From an uncultured Clostridia bacterium (GTDB lineage: Bacteria; Bacillota; Clostridia; TANB77; CAG-508), in assembly GCA_934129785.1 (NCBI GenBank), contig CAKOWW010000007.1, positions 11,201 to 75,200 on the forward strand: a DNA stretch of 64,000 bases, given 5' to 3'. This document shows positions 34,417 to 42,674 of the stretch, piece after piece. The translations under genes and the position numbers were made by a program. The notes below the pieces were generated by a model. The model was not told the DNA's origin, did not search any database, and worked only from the letters and a program-made list of their open reading frames with translations. The first letter of the stretch is position 1, and each line of letters opens with the position of its first letter.

Positions 34417-34706
34417 TGCAAGAAATAGGAAAATTGATAAACGAATATGGTGTTTCACTAGTCATAGTAATACTTTTCTTATACGACTGGCTTACAACTA
34501 GAAGAAATATGCAAAAAACAATAGAACAAAATGGTAAGTGCTTAATCGAAATACAAAATACAAATATGAATACAGCTAAATCCTTGGAACTATTACAGAA
34601 AAGTATGGATAATCAATCAGAGTTTTTACAAGTGCATGATAGAAGATGTGAAGCTATAGAAAAAGATATTGAAAAAATAGAAATAAAAATGGAGGGATAT
34701 CAATGA
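34416..34706 (+). CDS. Holin-like protein (BhlA type)
   Basis: 96 aa. One N-terminal transmembrane segment (YGVSLVIVILFLYDWLTTRR) and a long charged helix resemble BhlA/UviB-type holins. It abuts the XkdX-like gene and overlaps the endolysin gene by four bases, which supports a lysis role. Confidence 0.75.
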   Translation: MQEIGKLINEYGVSLVIVILFLYDWLTTRRNMQKTIEQNGKCLIEIQNTNMNTAKSLELLQKSMDNQSEFLQVHDRRCEAIEKDIEKIEIKMEGYQ

Positions 34707-36085
34707 ATAATGAGCAAAAAAGAAAAATAATATTAATAATTTCAGCGGTAATAGTTGGAATGTTAGGTGGATTTGGATTTTACAAAGCAAATGAAAATAG
34801 CTCAACTAATGAAATAGTAAGTAATGTAGTTAATGAAGTTAAAAACAATATAAGTACATATGATATGACAGAGCAAGAAGTAAAAGATTTACCAACTACA
34901 GAAATACAAGTTCAAACAGAAGAACAAGAAAAAGTAGTAGCAGAAGAACAAAAGGTTGAAGGTGAAGCATTTGAAGAACAAGGCGAAATAGCTTACAATG
35001 GTACAAGCGAATATCCGAATGTTTCTTTAGGAAATTATCAAGGTCTTACATATTATAGTCAAATAGACAATAGATGGCGTTATAAAATGTATTCTAGCGT
35101 AGGGAATAGTTCTCAAACAATAGGAACATCAGGCTGTGGGCCAACTTGTGCAAGTATGGTAGTAACAGCAACAAAGGGAACAATAACACCACCAGAAATG
35201 TGTGATTTATTTGTAAAATACGGATACAGAAGTGCTAACAATGGAACTTATTGGAGTGCTTTTAGATTTGTAGCAGATACATTTAATATTGGATATCAAG
35301 AAACAACAGACATTCAAAGAGCATTGCAATTATTAGAAAGTCAAAATTATGTTGTGGCTAGTTGTGGTAATGGATTATTTACTACAGGTGGCCATTTTAT
35401 TTTACTAACTAAAGTTGAAAGCGGAATGATAGAAATATATGATCCATACTTGTATGCTGGTAAATTTGATACAGCTACAAGAAGAGGAAAAGCAGTAGTT
35501 GAAGGTAATAAAGTTTATGTGAGTGTAGATAACTTCAAAAAGTATGCTAATTATAAAGGTTTCTTTGCATATAAATATGATGGTAGTACACAAGAAAATA
35601 AACAAGCAGTTACAACACAAGCATATACTAGATATGTAAATGCTAAAATAGGATTAAATATAAGAAATAATGTAAATGGAAGCATAATAGGTTCTTATAA
35701 ATATGGTACAGCAGTATTAGTATATGAAACAAGAGATGGTTGGAGTAGAGTAGGAACAAATAGATGGGTTTCTAGTAATTATTTAACAAGCTATATGCCT
35801 TCAAAACAAAATACTGTTAAAACTATTTCTGGTGTAAAATATACAACAGGAAAATACAAAGTTAATGCTAGTGTCTTAAATGTTAGAACAGGAGCAGGTA
35901 CAAAGTATAAAATAAAAGGATATAAACAATTAACATCTAATGCAAGATACCAAAATAAAAGATTAGGAAATCAATATACTAATGGATTAAAACGTGGAGT
36001 AGTAACAACAGTTATTAAAGTTCGAAATGGATTTGGATTAACTCCAAGTGGATGGATTGCATTGAATTATTGTACAAAGATGTAA
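34703..36085 (+). CDS. Endolysin: C39-type peptidase with SH3-like repeats
   Basis: 460 aa. A membrane anchor at residues ~8-25 (IILIISAVIVGMLGGF) is followed by a Glu-rich linker and a C39/papain-like domain with TSGCGPTCASM (catalytic Cys) and TGGHFILL (His), then DPY. Two C-terminal SH3-like domains carry LNIRNNVNGS and LNVRTGAGTKYKI. Such proteins cut peptidoglycan cross-links. The N-terminal anchor could act as a signal-arrest segment. Followed by a terminator. Confidence 0.9.
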   Translation: MNNEQKRKIILIISAVIVGMLGGFGFYKANENSSTNEIVSNVVNEVKNNISTYDMTEQEVKDLPTTEIQVQTEEQEKVVAEEQKVEGEAFEEQGEIAYNGTSEYPNVSLGNYQGLTYYSQIDNRWRYKMYSSVGNSSQTIGTSGCGPTCASMVVTATKGTITPPEMCDLFVKYGYRSANNGTYWSAFRFVADTFNIGYQETTDIQRALQLLESQNYVVASCGNGLFTTGGHFILLTKVESGMIEIYDPYLYAGKFDTATRRGKAVVEGNKVYVSVDNFKKYANYKGFFAYKYDGSTQENKQAVTTQAYTRYVNAKIGLNIRNNVNGSIIGSYKYGTAVLVYETRDGWSRVGTNRWVSSNYLTSYMPSKQNTVKTISGVKYTTGKYKVNASVLNVRTGAGTKYKIKGYKQLTSNARYQNKRLGNQYTNGLKRGVVTTVIKVRNGFGLTPSGWIALNYCTKM

Positions 36086-36088
36086 AAT

Positions 36089-36118
36089 AAAAGGGCAGAT
36101 ATTATTCTGCCTTTTTAT
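36089..36118. terminator. Bidirectional terminator after the lysis genes
   Basis: AAAGGGCAGA pairs with TCTGCCTTTTT around a short loop, with T-rich runs on both strands. It serves the late operon and the convergent minus-strand gene. Confidence 0.8.
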
Positions 36119-36427
36119 TTAATATGAGTTTATAATGCTAAAAGTATGGTAATCCTCAGCTACTTCTATTGAAATAGTATCAAGAGGTTTAATCTCCTTA
36201 CGAGAGATTTTATATATTAATTCATGAATAATGTTTGAACAAAAAGTATAGTATGGACCAGGAGAATGTGGCATAATAGCAGGATTAAAAACTACAGTTT
36301 TGATATCGTCGTAATTAGACAAGTATATCTCATCTAGCATAAAACTACATTTTTTGCCATTGAAAACATAATTATATTTTATGCTTTTTATATTAGGCAA
36401 ATCTTCTCTTTTAAAATCAATTTTCAT
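36119..36427 (-). CDS. Small accessory protein of the right prophage end
   Basis: 102 aa from ATG 36427 (AAGGAGTG upstream). Soluble, beta-rich, with FNPAIMPHSPGPYYTFC. It is on the minus strand opposite the lysis genes. A TGTCGAA/TGTCATA pair lies ~50 bases upstream. Not recognised; may be a superinfection or host-interaction gene. Confidence 0.65.
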   Translation of the reverse strand: MKIDFKREDLPNIKSIKYNYVFNGKKCSFMLDEIYLSNYDDIKTVVFNPAIMPHSPGPYYTFCSNIIHELIYKISRKEIKPLDTISIEVAEDYHTFSIINSY

Positions 36428-36629
36428 ATAAATCACTCCTTTTTTCTACACTATATCACACAAAAAAATGAAAATGTTGTCGAAATTTGTCATAAAGCGA
36501 AAAATATAAAAAACAACTTAAAAATCAAGGCATGTAATTATATTAAATAAAAAATAAAACGGCTTAAAATCGATTCTAAAGAGTTGCTTTTCGTTGAAAT
36601 ATCAATAAAAAATAAGATTATAAAAACTA

Positions 36630-36685
36630 TTGACAAATGAAAAAAATATGCATATAATTTATTAAAGATTAATACAATTTGTATT
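36630..36685 (+). promoter_or_regulatory. Strong promoter and palindromic operator of a microgene
   Basis: TTGACA (36630-36635) and TATAAT (36653-36658) with a 17-base spacer. TAATACAA-T-TTGTATTA (36669-36685) is a perfect palindrome just downstream, where a repressor could block transcription. Confidence 0.7.
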
Positions 36686-36706
36686 AGTTAAAGGAGGTAG
36701 ATAACT

Positions 36707-36775
36707 ATGTATGGAGATTGGATGGGAGATAATAAAATAATAATAAATCAAGGTGAAAACCAAGAAAAAAAATAA
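36707..36775 (+). CDS. 22-aa microprotein
   Basis: AAAGGAGG lies 10 bases before ATG 36707. The peptide is hydrophilic (MYGDWMGDNK, NQGENQEKK) with no signal sequence. A consensus promoter, an operator-like palindrome, a perfect ribosome binding site and a terminator frame it, so it looks like a real independent gene. Function unknown. Confidence 0.55.
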   Translation: MYGDWMGDNKIIINQGENQEKK

Positions 36776-36805
36776 AGGCAGTTGTTATTCAACTGTCTTT
36801 ATTTT
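36774..36805. terminator. Bidirectional terminator
   Basis: An 11-bp stem (36774-36784 with 36790-36800) with loop TTATT and T-rich flanks on both strands. It closes the microgene and the convergent membrane-protein gene. Confidence 0.8.
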
Positions 36806-37711
36806 AGGATTTAATTTTTTCTTTTTGCTTCTCTTGTTTTTTCTTTCAGTTATTAAGGATTTTTGATAAATTTTTTGCCATTCTTCATATACTTTAATAA
36901 TATTAGTATAAAATTTATCTGAGTATTTACCATTATTTCTTATAGAAATTTCTATTGATAAAGTTTCTACTGTATCAAAAAATATTTGATGTAAAGATTG
37001 ATAGATATATGTATAACCAGCAGCATGGGTTGAAAGATTCATACAAAGATATTCCAATTTGTTTAAAACCTCATTTTCTAAATTCGAAAAATGAAATGGG
37101 AAAGATGAATTATCCAAAGTAAATAATTTTTTTGCTTCTTCAGTAGTATAAATATATTTTTCATTTCCTTTTTCATCAATTGATTTAAATTTTTCATTAT
37201 AATCTTTAGCAGTTGTGATTCTACTTTCCAATACTCTAAAATACAAGTTATCAAAATCTAAAGAATCTTTTATTTTTTTATAATCGCTAGGAAAATCATC
37301 GTTTTCTGTTAGTTCTCTTAGTTCTTCGGTATTAAAGTCTATAGAACAAGGCTTACGTTTTATTAATTTAGAAAGTGGAGAATTTTCATAAACTGCTATT
37401 AAAGTACTACATTTTTTCAATAGACCATCGGAAAAATTTTTTGCTATTTCAAATGATTTTTCTTGTTGTCTTAATGAACTGCTTTTTGTGTATTGATACA
37501 TAGCCCAAATAGAAGCAAAAACAGTTCCTATTAGAGTAAGCCAAATACCCCAGTTATTTAAAGAAATACCAAATAAAGTTATTTCCTGACTTTCAACTTC
37601 AATAGGATTTTTAGTTGGTAAAAATAAAAGTAGAAAACCAGATCCTATAATCAATGCTATACAAATAATAACATAAACAATATGCTTTTTTACATAATCG
37701 ATAAAATTCAT
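36785..37711 (-). CDS. Two-TM membrane protein with helical cytoplasmic domain (accessory)
   Basis: 308 aa from ATG 37711, which follows GGGAGGATG. Two transmembrane helices (~12-32 YVIICIALIIGSGFLLLF and ~53-75 WGIWLTLIGTVFASIWAMYQY) are followed by ~220 residues of soluble helix ending in a Lys-rich tail. The plan resembles DUF4760-like proteins found near mobile elements. Position at the right end of the prophage, on its own unit, fits a lysogenic-conversion or anti-phage gene, but nothing proves this. Confidence 0.7.
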   Translation of the reverse strand: MNFIDYVKKHIVYVIICIALIIGSGFLLLFLPTKNPIEVESQEITLFGISLNNWGIWLTLIGTVFASIWAMYQYTKSSSLRQQEKSFEIAKNFSDGLLKKCSTLIAVYENSPLSKLIKRKPCSIDFNTEELRELTENDDFPSDYKKIKDSLDFDNLYFRVLESRITTAKDYNEKFKSIDEKGNEKYIYTTEEAKKLFTLDNSSFPFHFSNLENEVLNKLEYLCMNLSTHAAGYTYIYQSLHQIFFDTVETLSIEISIRNNGKYSDKFYTNIIKVYEEWQKIYQKSLITERKNKRSKKKKLNPKIKTVE

Positions 37712-37862
37712 TTCAACATCCTCCCAATTAAAAGTATTATATAGAGATAAAATCAAGAAGTCAACAGTTTTTTAAACTTATCCCAAAATATTCCATCTAA
37801 GTGACACCGTTCGACACACAAAATTAACATAATGTGCTATAATCTATGTAGAGGTGATGAAT

Positions 37863-38063
37863 ATGAAAGAAGCATATAACAATTCACTACTAATGCTAAA
37901 AATTTTAGGAATAAGATTAACAAGAAAGCAGTATACAGAATTAGCAAAAAGATTTAACTTATTAAGCATACAAAGTTTACAATTCATGTCAAACAAGAGT
38001 TATGAAAGCATAATGAAAGAAATACAGAAAGAATCAAAAAAGGCTAAAAAGGAAATTGCATAA
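37863..38063 (+). CDS. Small helical accessory protein
   Basis: 66 aa, basic and helical (LMLKILGIRLTRKQYTELAKRF). AGAGGTGATG precedes ATG 37863; an extended -10 TATAAT (37838-37843) lies upstream, with TTCGACA at 37810-37816. Followed by a hairpin that also controls the next gene. Unknown function. Confidence 0.65.
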   Translation: MKEAYNNSLLMLKILGIRLTRKQYTELAKRFNLLSIQSLQFMSNKSYESIMKEIQKESKKAKKEIA

Positions 38064-38071
38064 AAAAAGAT

Positions 38072-38103
38072 ACTTCTAGCAATAATAAGCTAGAGGTGTT
38101 TTT
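38072..38103 (+). terminator. Attenuator-type hairpin overlapping the next ribosome binding site
   Basis: ACTTCTAGC (38072-38080) pairs with GCTAGAGGT (38089-38097), followed by GTTTTT and then ATG 38104. The AGAGGTG binding site of the HTH gene is inside the 3' arm, so the hairpin can both end transcription and hide the start. Confidence 0.6.
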
Positions 38104-38316
38104 ATGACTGTAGAATTAAAAATAAAAGAAATTAGACAAGAGATGGGAATATCATTAAGAGAATTATCAGAAGAAACAGGAATTGAAAGACATAGACTAG
38201 CAGAAATAGAAATAAATGTAGATAAAATATTATTTATAGAAATGTTAGTAATAGCAGAAAATTTGGGTAAAAAAATAACGGACTTATACGATACTGGAAC
38301 CTTAGAGCTACAATAG
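38104..38316 (+). CDS. Small XRE-family HTH regulator
   Basis: 70 aa. IKEIRQEMGISLRELSEETGI, RHRLAEIEIN and IAENLGKKITDLY give a complete HTH_3 domain with no extra domain. It likely controls the right-end accessory genes. A perfect hairpin covers its stop codon. Confidence 0.85.
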   Translation: MTVELKIKEIRQEMGISLRELSEETGIERHRLAEIEINVDKILFIEMLVIAENLGKKITDLYDTGTLELQ

Positions 38317-38330
38317 ATGTAGCTCATTTT
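38305..38330 (+). terminator. Terminator over the stop codon of the HTH gene
   Basis: GAGCTACA (38305-38312) pairs with TGTAGCTC (38318-38325), followed by ATTTT. The stop codon lies in the loop. Confidence 0.65.
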
Positions 38331-38473
38331 AGTGTAAAACCCAAAATTCGACAAAAAGCAAGTTTTATAAAATAAAGAAGTATTTTCATAAAACATTTTA
38401 ACATTTAGATAAAATCTAAGATACAATTATTACATCAAAAGAGCTCTGAAAAAGAAAAAGGAGAAATGTAGTA

Positions 38474-38641
38474 ATGAATATAGTAGAAGATGAAGTAATG
38501 AAAAACGAAAAAAGTATAATAATTGAAAGAATAAGAAATAATAAAAGAATTTTTAATGATAAAGAAATTGAAATAATATTAAGTAATCAAAACTTAATTA
38601 GTAAATTGTATTTGCTTGGATTTCTTGATTCAACATTTTAA
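38474..38641 (+). CDS. Small protein next to attR
   Basis: 55 aa with AAAGGAG before ATG 38474. Charged N-terminus and a helical C-terminal half (EIEIILSNQNLISKLYLLGF). It is the last prophage gene; its stop touches the right arm-type repeat. TTCGACA lies at 38347-38353 upstream. An accessory or excision role is possible but unproven. Confidence 0.6.
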   Translation: MNIVEDEVMKNEKSIIIERIRNNKRIFNDKEIEIILSNQNLISKLYLLGFLDSTF

Positions 38642-38659
38642 TGCAATTTTTAATGCAAC
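38640..38659 (+). repeat. Integrase arm-type repeat, right copy
   Basis: AATGCA-ATTTTT-AATGCAAC repeats the left copy at 815-833 with one extra T. It lies ~130 bases inside attR, as arm sites do. Confidence 0.55.
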
Positions 38660-38791
38660 GCCAAAGAAAAGTTATAAAAAACGAAAGAAAAGTATAAAAA
38701 AATGAAAAAATTAACAAGCTCTAAAAGCTATGGAATAAGCGGGAAAGGGAAAGTGTAAGAAAAAAAGGGAAAAAATAAAAACTTTTTCTTT

Positions 38792-38805
38792 TTCCCTGCC
38801 CACCA
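38792..38805 (+). other. attR core (14 bp)
   Basis: A second copy of TTCCCTGCCCACCA, the 3' end of tRNA-Tyr, without the rest of the tRNA. It marks the right boundary of the prophage. Confidence 0.88.
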
Positions 38806-38948
38806 AAAAGTTGAAATTTTAACCGATTTCGGCTTTTTTTATTTGTATTTAAAAATACCTGTAAGTATTGATATTGATTTATTCTAGTCACTTTCATTAT
38901 TTAGAATATATTCAAAATTATTCAACATTTTTTGTTGTTTTTTGCTTC

Positions 38949-38980
38949 TGCACAAAATCTGCACAAATAAATTGCACAAA
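38949..38980 (+). repeat. Three TGCACAAA direct repeats
   Basis: TGCACAAA occurs at 38949-38956, 38960-38967 and 38973-38980. Short spaced repeats just outside attR resemble arm sites of another integrase, possibly left by an earlier element at the same tRNA. Confidence 0.4.
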
Positions 38981-38981
38981 A

Positions 38982-39008
38982 AGATAGAACCAAAATGCAG
39001 TTCTATCT
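38982..39008 (-). terminator. Terminator of the small minus-strand gene
   Basis: AGATAGAAC (38982-38990) pairs perfectly with GTTCTATCT (39000-39008); on the minus strand the stem is followed by TTTTT. It lies downstream of the 39057-39218 gene. Confidence 0.7.
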
Positions 39009-39056
39009 ACTTTTAAAAATAATATTATTTATAAATGAATTTACTAATCTTTTTAA

Positions 39057-39218
39057 TTATTTGTTTTGTTCCGATGTTTCATTATAATAAGTAAATTCAT
39101 AATTTCCAAAATATTCATATACTTGGTCTCTTAATTTTAAGTATTTAATTGTTACAATTGAAAGAATAATAATTAAAATTATAATAATACTTAAAAAAAT
39201 TGTACATAATTTCTTCAT
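39057..39218 (-). CDS. Small membrane protein
   Basis: 53 aa from ATG 39218, preceded by AGAGGGGGG. One N-terminal transmembrane helix (MKKLCTIFLSIIIILIIIL) and a polar tail. It has its own terminator. Function unknown. Confidence 0.55.
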   Translation of the reverse strand: MKKLCTIFLSIIIILIIILSIVTIKYLKLRDQVYEYFGNYEFTYYNETSEQNK

Positions 39219-39313
39219 ATAAACCCCCCTCTTTTTTTATTATATTATATTAATATAGTAATAGCAATAATTAATTGTTATTATTTACAATATTAGTTGT
39301 ATTTTATTTTTAA

Positions 39314-39418
39314 CACATAAACGAACAGAAGTTTAAAAAATGTTTGGATATGGTATTTAACACAAACAAAGAAAAAGGTAATTCTGGACTAGGAATAGCA
39401 ACTATTCGAAAAAGTTGA
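39314..39418 (+). pseudogene. Remnant resembling the end of a sensor kinase ATPase domain
   Basis: A 34-codon open stretch without a proper start reads FNTNKEKGNSGLGIATIRKS and stop. The NSGLGIATIRK part resembles the G2 box of GHKL/HATPase kinases (KGxGLGL). Upstream sequence shows no other motif, so this is probably the decayed 3' end of a kinase gene. The match is short. Confidence 0.35.
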
Positions 39419-39470
39419 CATAATCAAAATAAAGTAGTACAATAATAATGGATACACTAAACAGTGTCCA
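39415..39470 (+). promoter_or_regulatory. Promoter with inverted repeat upstream of the 39502 gene
   Basis: TTGACA (39415-39420) and TACAAT (39438-39443) have a 17-base spacer. ACACT-N4-AGTGT within ~39453-39468 forms an operator-like inverted repeat. Confidence 0.6.
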
Positions 39471-39501
39471 AATTCTTTGAGGCATGAGGAGGAATAACAA
39501 A

Positions 39502-39879
39502 ATGGAGAAAAAGAATTTGAGTCTAAAAAAACAGATAAGCAACTTAAAGAAAGAAGTAAAGGCTGTAGAAGGAAAAGTGCACCTAATTAGCATTTTATTT
39601 GAAGACCCTGCAAAACCAGCATGTGATTTTTGGGAACATATTCAAAAATTAAAATTGTTGCTTTTAGAGGTTGATTCAGACGAAGAAAGAAACCTTTTGA
39701 AAGAAGAAATTGAAAGAAAACAATGGGAATATGAAACCATTGTATATAGGGTAGCAAGAATGCTTACCTTTGAAGAAATAAAAAATGCACTAGAACATCC
39801 TTATAAGGATTTTGAATGCTTTGTCTTAGATGACATTATGTCTGAAAAGATAAATGACATGCAAAATGGAAAAAAATAA
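39502..39879 (+). CDS. Hypothetical helical protein
   Basis: 125 aa from ATG 39502, which follows GAGGAGGAAT. Charged coiled coil at the N-terminus (LKKQISNLKKEVKAVEGKV), then helical segments and a C-terminal YKDFECFVLDDIMSEK. It has its own promoter and terminator. No family recognised. Confidence 0.75.
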   Translation: MEKKNLSLKKQISNLKKEVKAVEGKVHLISILFEDPAKPACDFWEHIQKLKLLLLEVDSDEERNLLKEEIERKQWEYETIVYRVARMLTFEEIKNALEHPYKDFECFVLDDIMSEKINDMQNGKK

Positions 39880-39893
39880 ATAGTATCTGTTTG

Positions 39894-39921
39894 AAACCCC
39901 TGCATGTATGCGGGGGTTTTT
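39894..39921 (+). terminator. Rho-independent terminator
   Basis: AAACCCCTGCA pairs with TGCGGGGGTTTT across a short loop and ends in T5. It closes the 39502-39879 transcription unit. Confidence 0.85.
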
Positions 39922-39928
39922 ACAAATA

Positions 39929-41161
39929 TTATAAGCTAACAATTTTATGAGTAAAATCAAGATTACTCCAAGAATCATACATATATCCTATAGAATACAC
40001 ATCAGTTGCCCAAATATCTTTATCAAGCATAAGCTTCAAATTTCTATTAGAATTTCCATCAACAAAACGTTTAACAGAAGTAACAATCTCAAGTTTAGAA
40101 TTAGCCTTAGCAATCTCAGAAATCAAAAACTTACCGCGATTTGTAAGCCCTAAAACTCTTGCGTAAGGAGAAACATGTTTAGACAACTCCATATCCTTTT
40201 TAGTAAAGCCAAGCAAAGCATAAAGCAAAATTCTCTGTAATCTAGTTTCAGTATAACGCTTAGATTTAATTATATTCAAAAACTCAGTCACAGAATTGCA
40301 AGAATTTGCAGTATTTTTAATAGCAAACTCTAAACCTTCAGAAACATCTGGAAGATTAGCAATTTCCTTGATATCCATTTTCCTTAAAGTATAAATAATT
40401 TCTTTTTCAAAAGCAGACAAATCAGTAACAAAATGACCTTGTTTTATATTATCCATTAAAATAGAATAACTAGATTCTGGTAAAAGCCTTCTTAAAATAT
40501 CAAATCCTCCATTTTTTACAATATTACGAATAGCTGTAGCACTTGCTATATTTCCAGAAAAATCAGAATCATTATAACCAGCTTCAAACCTAGGAATTGC
40601 AACAGGTACAATTTTACTCTTGTGTTTTTTCAAAGCTTTAATATATTCAATACCTAAAATATTGTTAGGTGAAGAAAGAATATTAGAATATTTTTTAGAA
40701 TTATTTAAATACATAATTAAGGCATTTTCACGAGCTTTAGGAAAGGAAATTCCCTTCTTTAATTCAGTTGTTAAAATATTTTTATATTCTTTAGGCTCGC
40801 GATATAGAACATCGGCTAATTCACTTAATATATCTACATTTGAAGTTTCAGCACCAAAAGCTATAAAATCTACAATTCTCAAAGAGTTTAAAAGCTTAAT
40901 AGCTCCATCTGCAAAGTTTTCAGCACTAGAAGTAGCATATAAAGTTGGTAATTCTAAAACTAGATCAACACCACATTTAAGAGCCATTTCAGCTCTAGAC
41001 CATTTATTTATTAAAGCAGTAGAACCGCGTTCAGTAAAATTGCCACTTATTACAGCCACAACATATGTTGCACCTGTTAATTTTTTTGCTTCTTCTAAAT
41101 GATGCAAGTGGCCATTGTGAAATGGATTATATTCTGCTATAATACCTAATACTTTTCCCAT
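39929..41161 (-). CDS. tmcAL: tRNA(Met) cytidine acetate ligase
   Basis: 410 aa. The nucleotidyltransferase HIGH-like motif is IIAEYNPFHNGHLHHLEEAKK at the start, followed by AVISGNFTERGSTALINKWSR and GVDLVLELP. The enzyme (YlbM family) uses ATP and acetate to make ac4C at the wobble base of elongator tRNA-Met. ATG 41161 follows AAAGGATTG. In relatives it sits near ylbJ, which is also in this window. Confidence 0.95.
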   Translation of the reverse strand: MGKVLGIIAEYNPFHNGHLHHLEEAKKLTGATYVVAVISGNFTERGSTALINKWSRAEMALKCGVDLVLELPTLYATSSAENFADGAIKLLNSLRIVDFIAFGAETSNVDILSELADVLYREPKEYKNILTTELKKGISFPKARENALIMYLNNSKKYSNILSSPNNILGIEYIKALKKHKSKIVPVAIPRFEAGYNDSDFSGNIASATAIRNIVKNGGFDILRRLLPESSYSILMDNIKQGHFVTDLSAFEKEIIYTLRKMDIKEIANLPDVSEGLEFAIKNTANSCNSVTEFLNIIKSKRYTETRLQRILLYALLGFTKKDMELSKHVSPYARVLGLTNRGKFLISEIAKANSKLEIVTSVKRFVDGNSNRNLKLMLDKDIWATDVYSIGYMYDSWSNLDFTHKIVSL

Positions 41162-41300
41162 AAAGTACACAATCCTTTCTAATTATTCTTGTATAAATCA
41201 AATTAAACTGATATAATATTATCATAAAAAAGAGAAAAAAACAATTAAATAGCGGGTTTTAAGGATTAAAATTAAGCTAAAATTAGGAAAGGAAAATAAT

Positions 41301-41735
41301 ATGGAAAAAGTTGTAATATATACAGATGGAGCATGTTCAGGAAATCCAGGACCAGGTGGTTGGGGAGCAATTTTAATGTATAAAGAAAACAAAAAAGAAA
41401 TATCTGGTGCCAAAAAAAATACGACAAATAATGTAATGGAGTTAACAGCCGTTATAGAAGGATTAAAGCTATTAAAATTTCCATGCGAAGTAAAATTATA
41501 TAGCGATAGTGCTTATGTTGTAAATGCATTTAATCAAGGGTGGATATACAACTGGGTAAAAAACAATTGGAAAACATCAGGAAAAGATCCTGTGAAAAAT
41601 AAAGAAATATGGCAGGAACTATACAACTTAACAAAAGTGCACAAGGTAGAATTTATAAAAGTAAAAGGACATAGTGACAATGAATATAACAATAGATGTG
41701 ATGAATTAGCGAGAAATGCGATAAAAACACTATAA
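41301..41735 (+). CDS. rnhA: Ribonuclease HI
   Basis: 144 aa, full length. The catalytic acids are in [40 protein letters not shown] and NNRCDELAR; the basic handle [15 protein letters not shown] is present. It removes RNA from RNA-DNA hybrids. Preceded by GGAAAGGAAAA. Confidence 0.97.
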   Translation: MEKVVIYTDGACSGNPGPGGWGAILMYKENKKEISGAKKNTTNNVMELTAVIEGLKLLKFPCEVKLYSDSAYVVNAFNQGWIYNWVKNNWKTSGKDPVKNKEIWQELYNLTKVHKVEFIKVKGHSDNEYNNRCDELARNAIKTL

Positions 41736-41864
41736 AATTTATAAAAACAAGAAAGCAATGTTTATATAATTATTACAATTATGTGACATGCCCCAAAAAT
41801 ATTGAATTATTTTACTAATTTTAATATAATAAAATTGTATAAAAACGGAACAAAGGAGAAAAAA

Positions 41865-42671
41865 ATGGAAACTTTTGCAGATTATATATTAACAGAAGAA
41901 AATTTGGCCTCAAAAATAGAAATAGTTTATTATTTATCAAAAAAGAGAAAAATATTTTTTGATAAATCAGTGATTTTTAAAACAGAAATAGCAAGAATAT
42001 TTTTAAATTACTCTAAAATAGATGTAGATAAAAATCTAGTATTAACTGCATGTCTATTATCTAATTGCAAGAAGGTTGACAATGCACAAGATATAGAAAG
42101 TGTACATACATATGCAAAAAATGGAGCAGATTTTTTACAAACTCTTGGATTTGAAAAAAGATTTTGCAAAATTTGTGAAGAAATAAATAGGTATAGTAAA
42201 AGCAATCCCAGAGAAAGAGAAAGTGATATATTAGAATTAGTTGACCAATTTGGAGGAATGTTATTAGATAGACCAGAAAGAATTGGATTTAAACCTGACG
42301 AAGCATTAGTTTTACTAGAACATAGAAATTTAAAAGATGAATACAATAGATATTTAGAAACATTTAGAGATTTTGTGAATTTTATGGAAACAATAGAAAT
42401 TAATGATATGTTAAACATGACAGCATTAAGAAGATTGGTAAAAATTTATAATGAAACAGAAGATTTAGTGCGATTCATAGAAAAAGTAATGTATGAATAT
42501 GAACCTAAGGTAGACAAACTAATAGAAAAAAAAATAGATAATATAGCAAAAAAAATATTTGAAGATGTATCAGATCCAAATAGACCGTTATTTAGTAAAG
42601 AAACAGCTAAAAAGATAATGGAACATATGGGAGAAAATGAAACAGCAGAATTAGCAAAAATGAAGGAGTAA
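41865..42671 (+). CDS. HD-domain-like helical protein, function unknown
   Basis: 268 aa from ATG 41865, which follows AAAGGAG. All-helical; LVLTACLLSNCKKVDN and VHTYAKNGADFLQTLGF resemble the layout of HD-type domains, but the canonical HD pair is absent. It precedes the endoQ-like gene by three bases and is likely co-transcribed with it. Possible regulator or scaffold. Confidence 0.7.
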   Translation: METFADYILTEENLASKIEIVYYLSKKRKIFFDKSVIFKTEIARIFLNYSKIDVDKNLVLTACLLSNCKKVDNAQDIESVHTYAKNGADFLQTLGFEKRFCKICEEINRYSKSNPRERESDILELVDQFGGMLLDRPERIGFKPDEALVLLEHRNLKDEYNRYLETFRDFVNFMETIEINDMLNMTALRRLVKIYNETEDLVRFIEKVMYEYEPKVDKLIEKKIDNIAKKIFEDVSDPNRPLFSKETAKKIMEHMGENETAELAKMKE

Positions 42672-42674
42672 AAA

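Larger units (their letters stand above)
739..38805. mobile_element. HK97-type siphophage prophage (~38 kb) in tRNA-Tyr
   Basis: The element is bounded by the 14-bp att cores. All modules appear in standard order: integrase and lysogeny on the minus strand, then early, replication, late regulator, HNH/terminase, portal-protease-capsid, connectors, tail, lysis and a right-end accessory region on the plus strand. No structural module is missing, so it may be inducible. Several genes, including tape measure, HNH and tail fibre, need a +1 shift at an in-frame CGG to give full products. In the standard code these would look like pseudogenes. Confidence 0.95.

Noticed and set aside
38806..38845. 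tRNA remnant or second tRNA after attR
   Set aside because: Only the 14-bp core is present; no cloverleaf can be formed.
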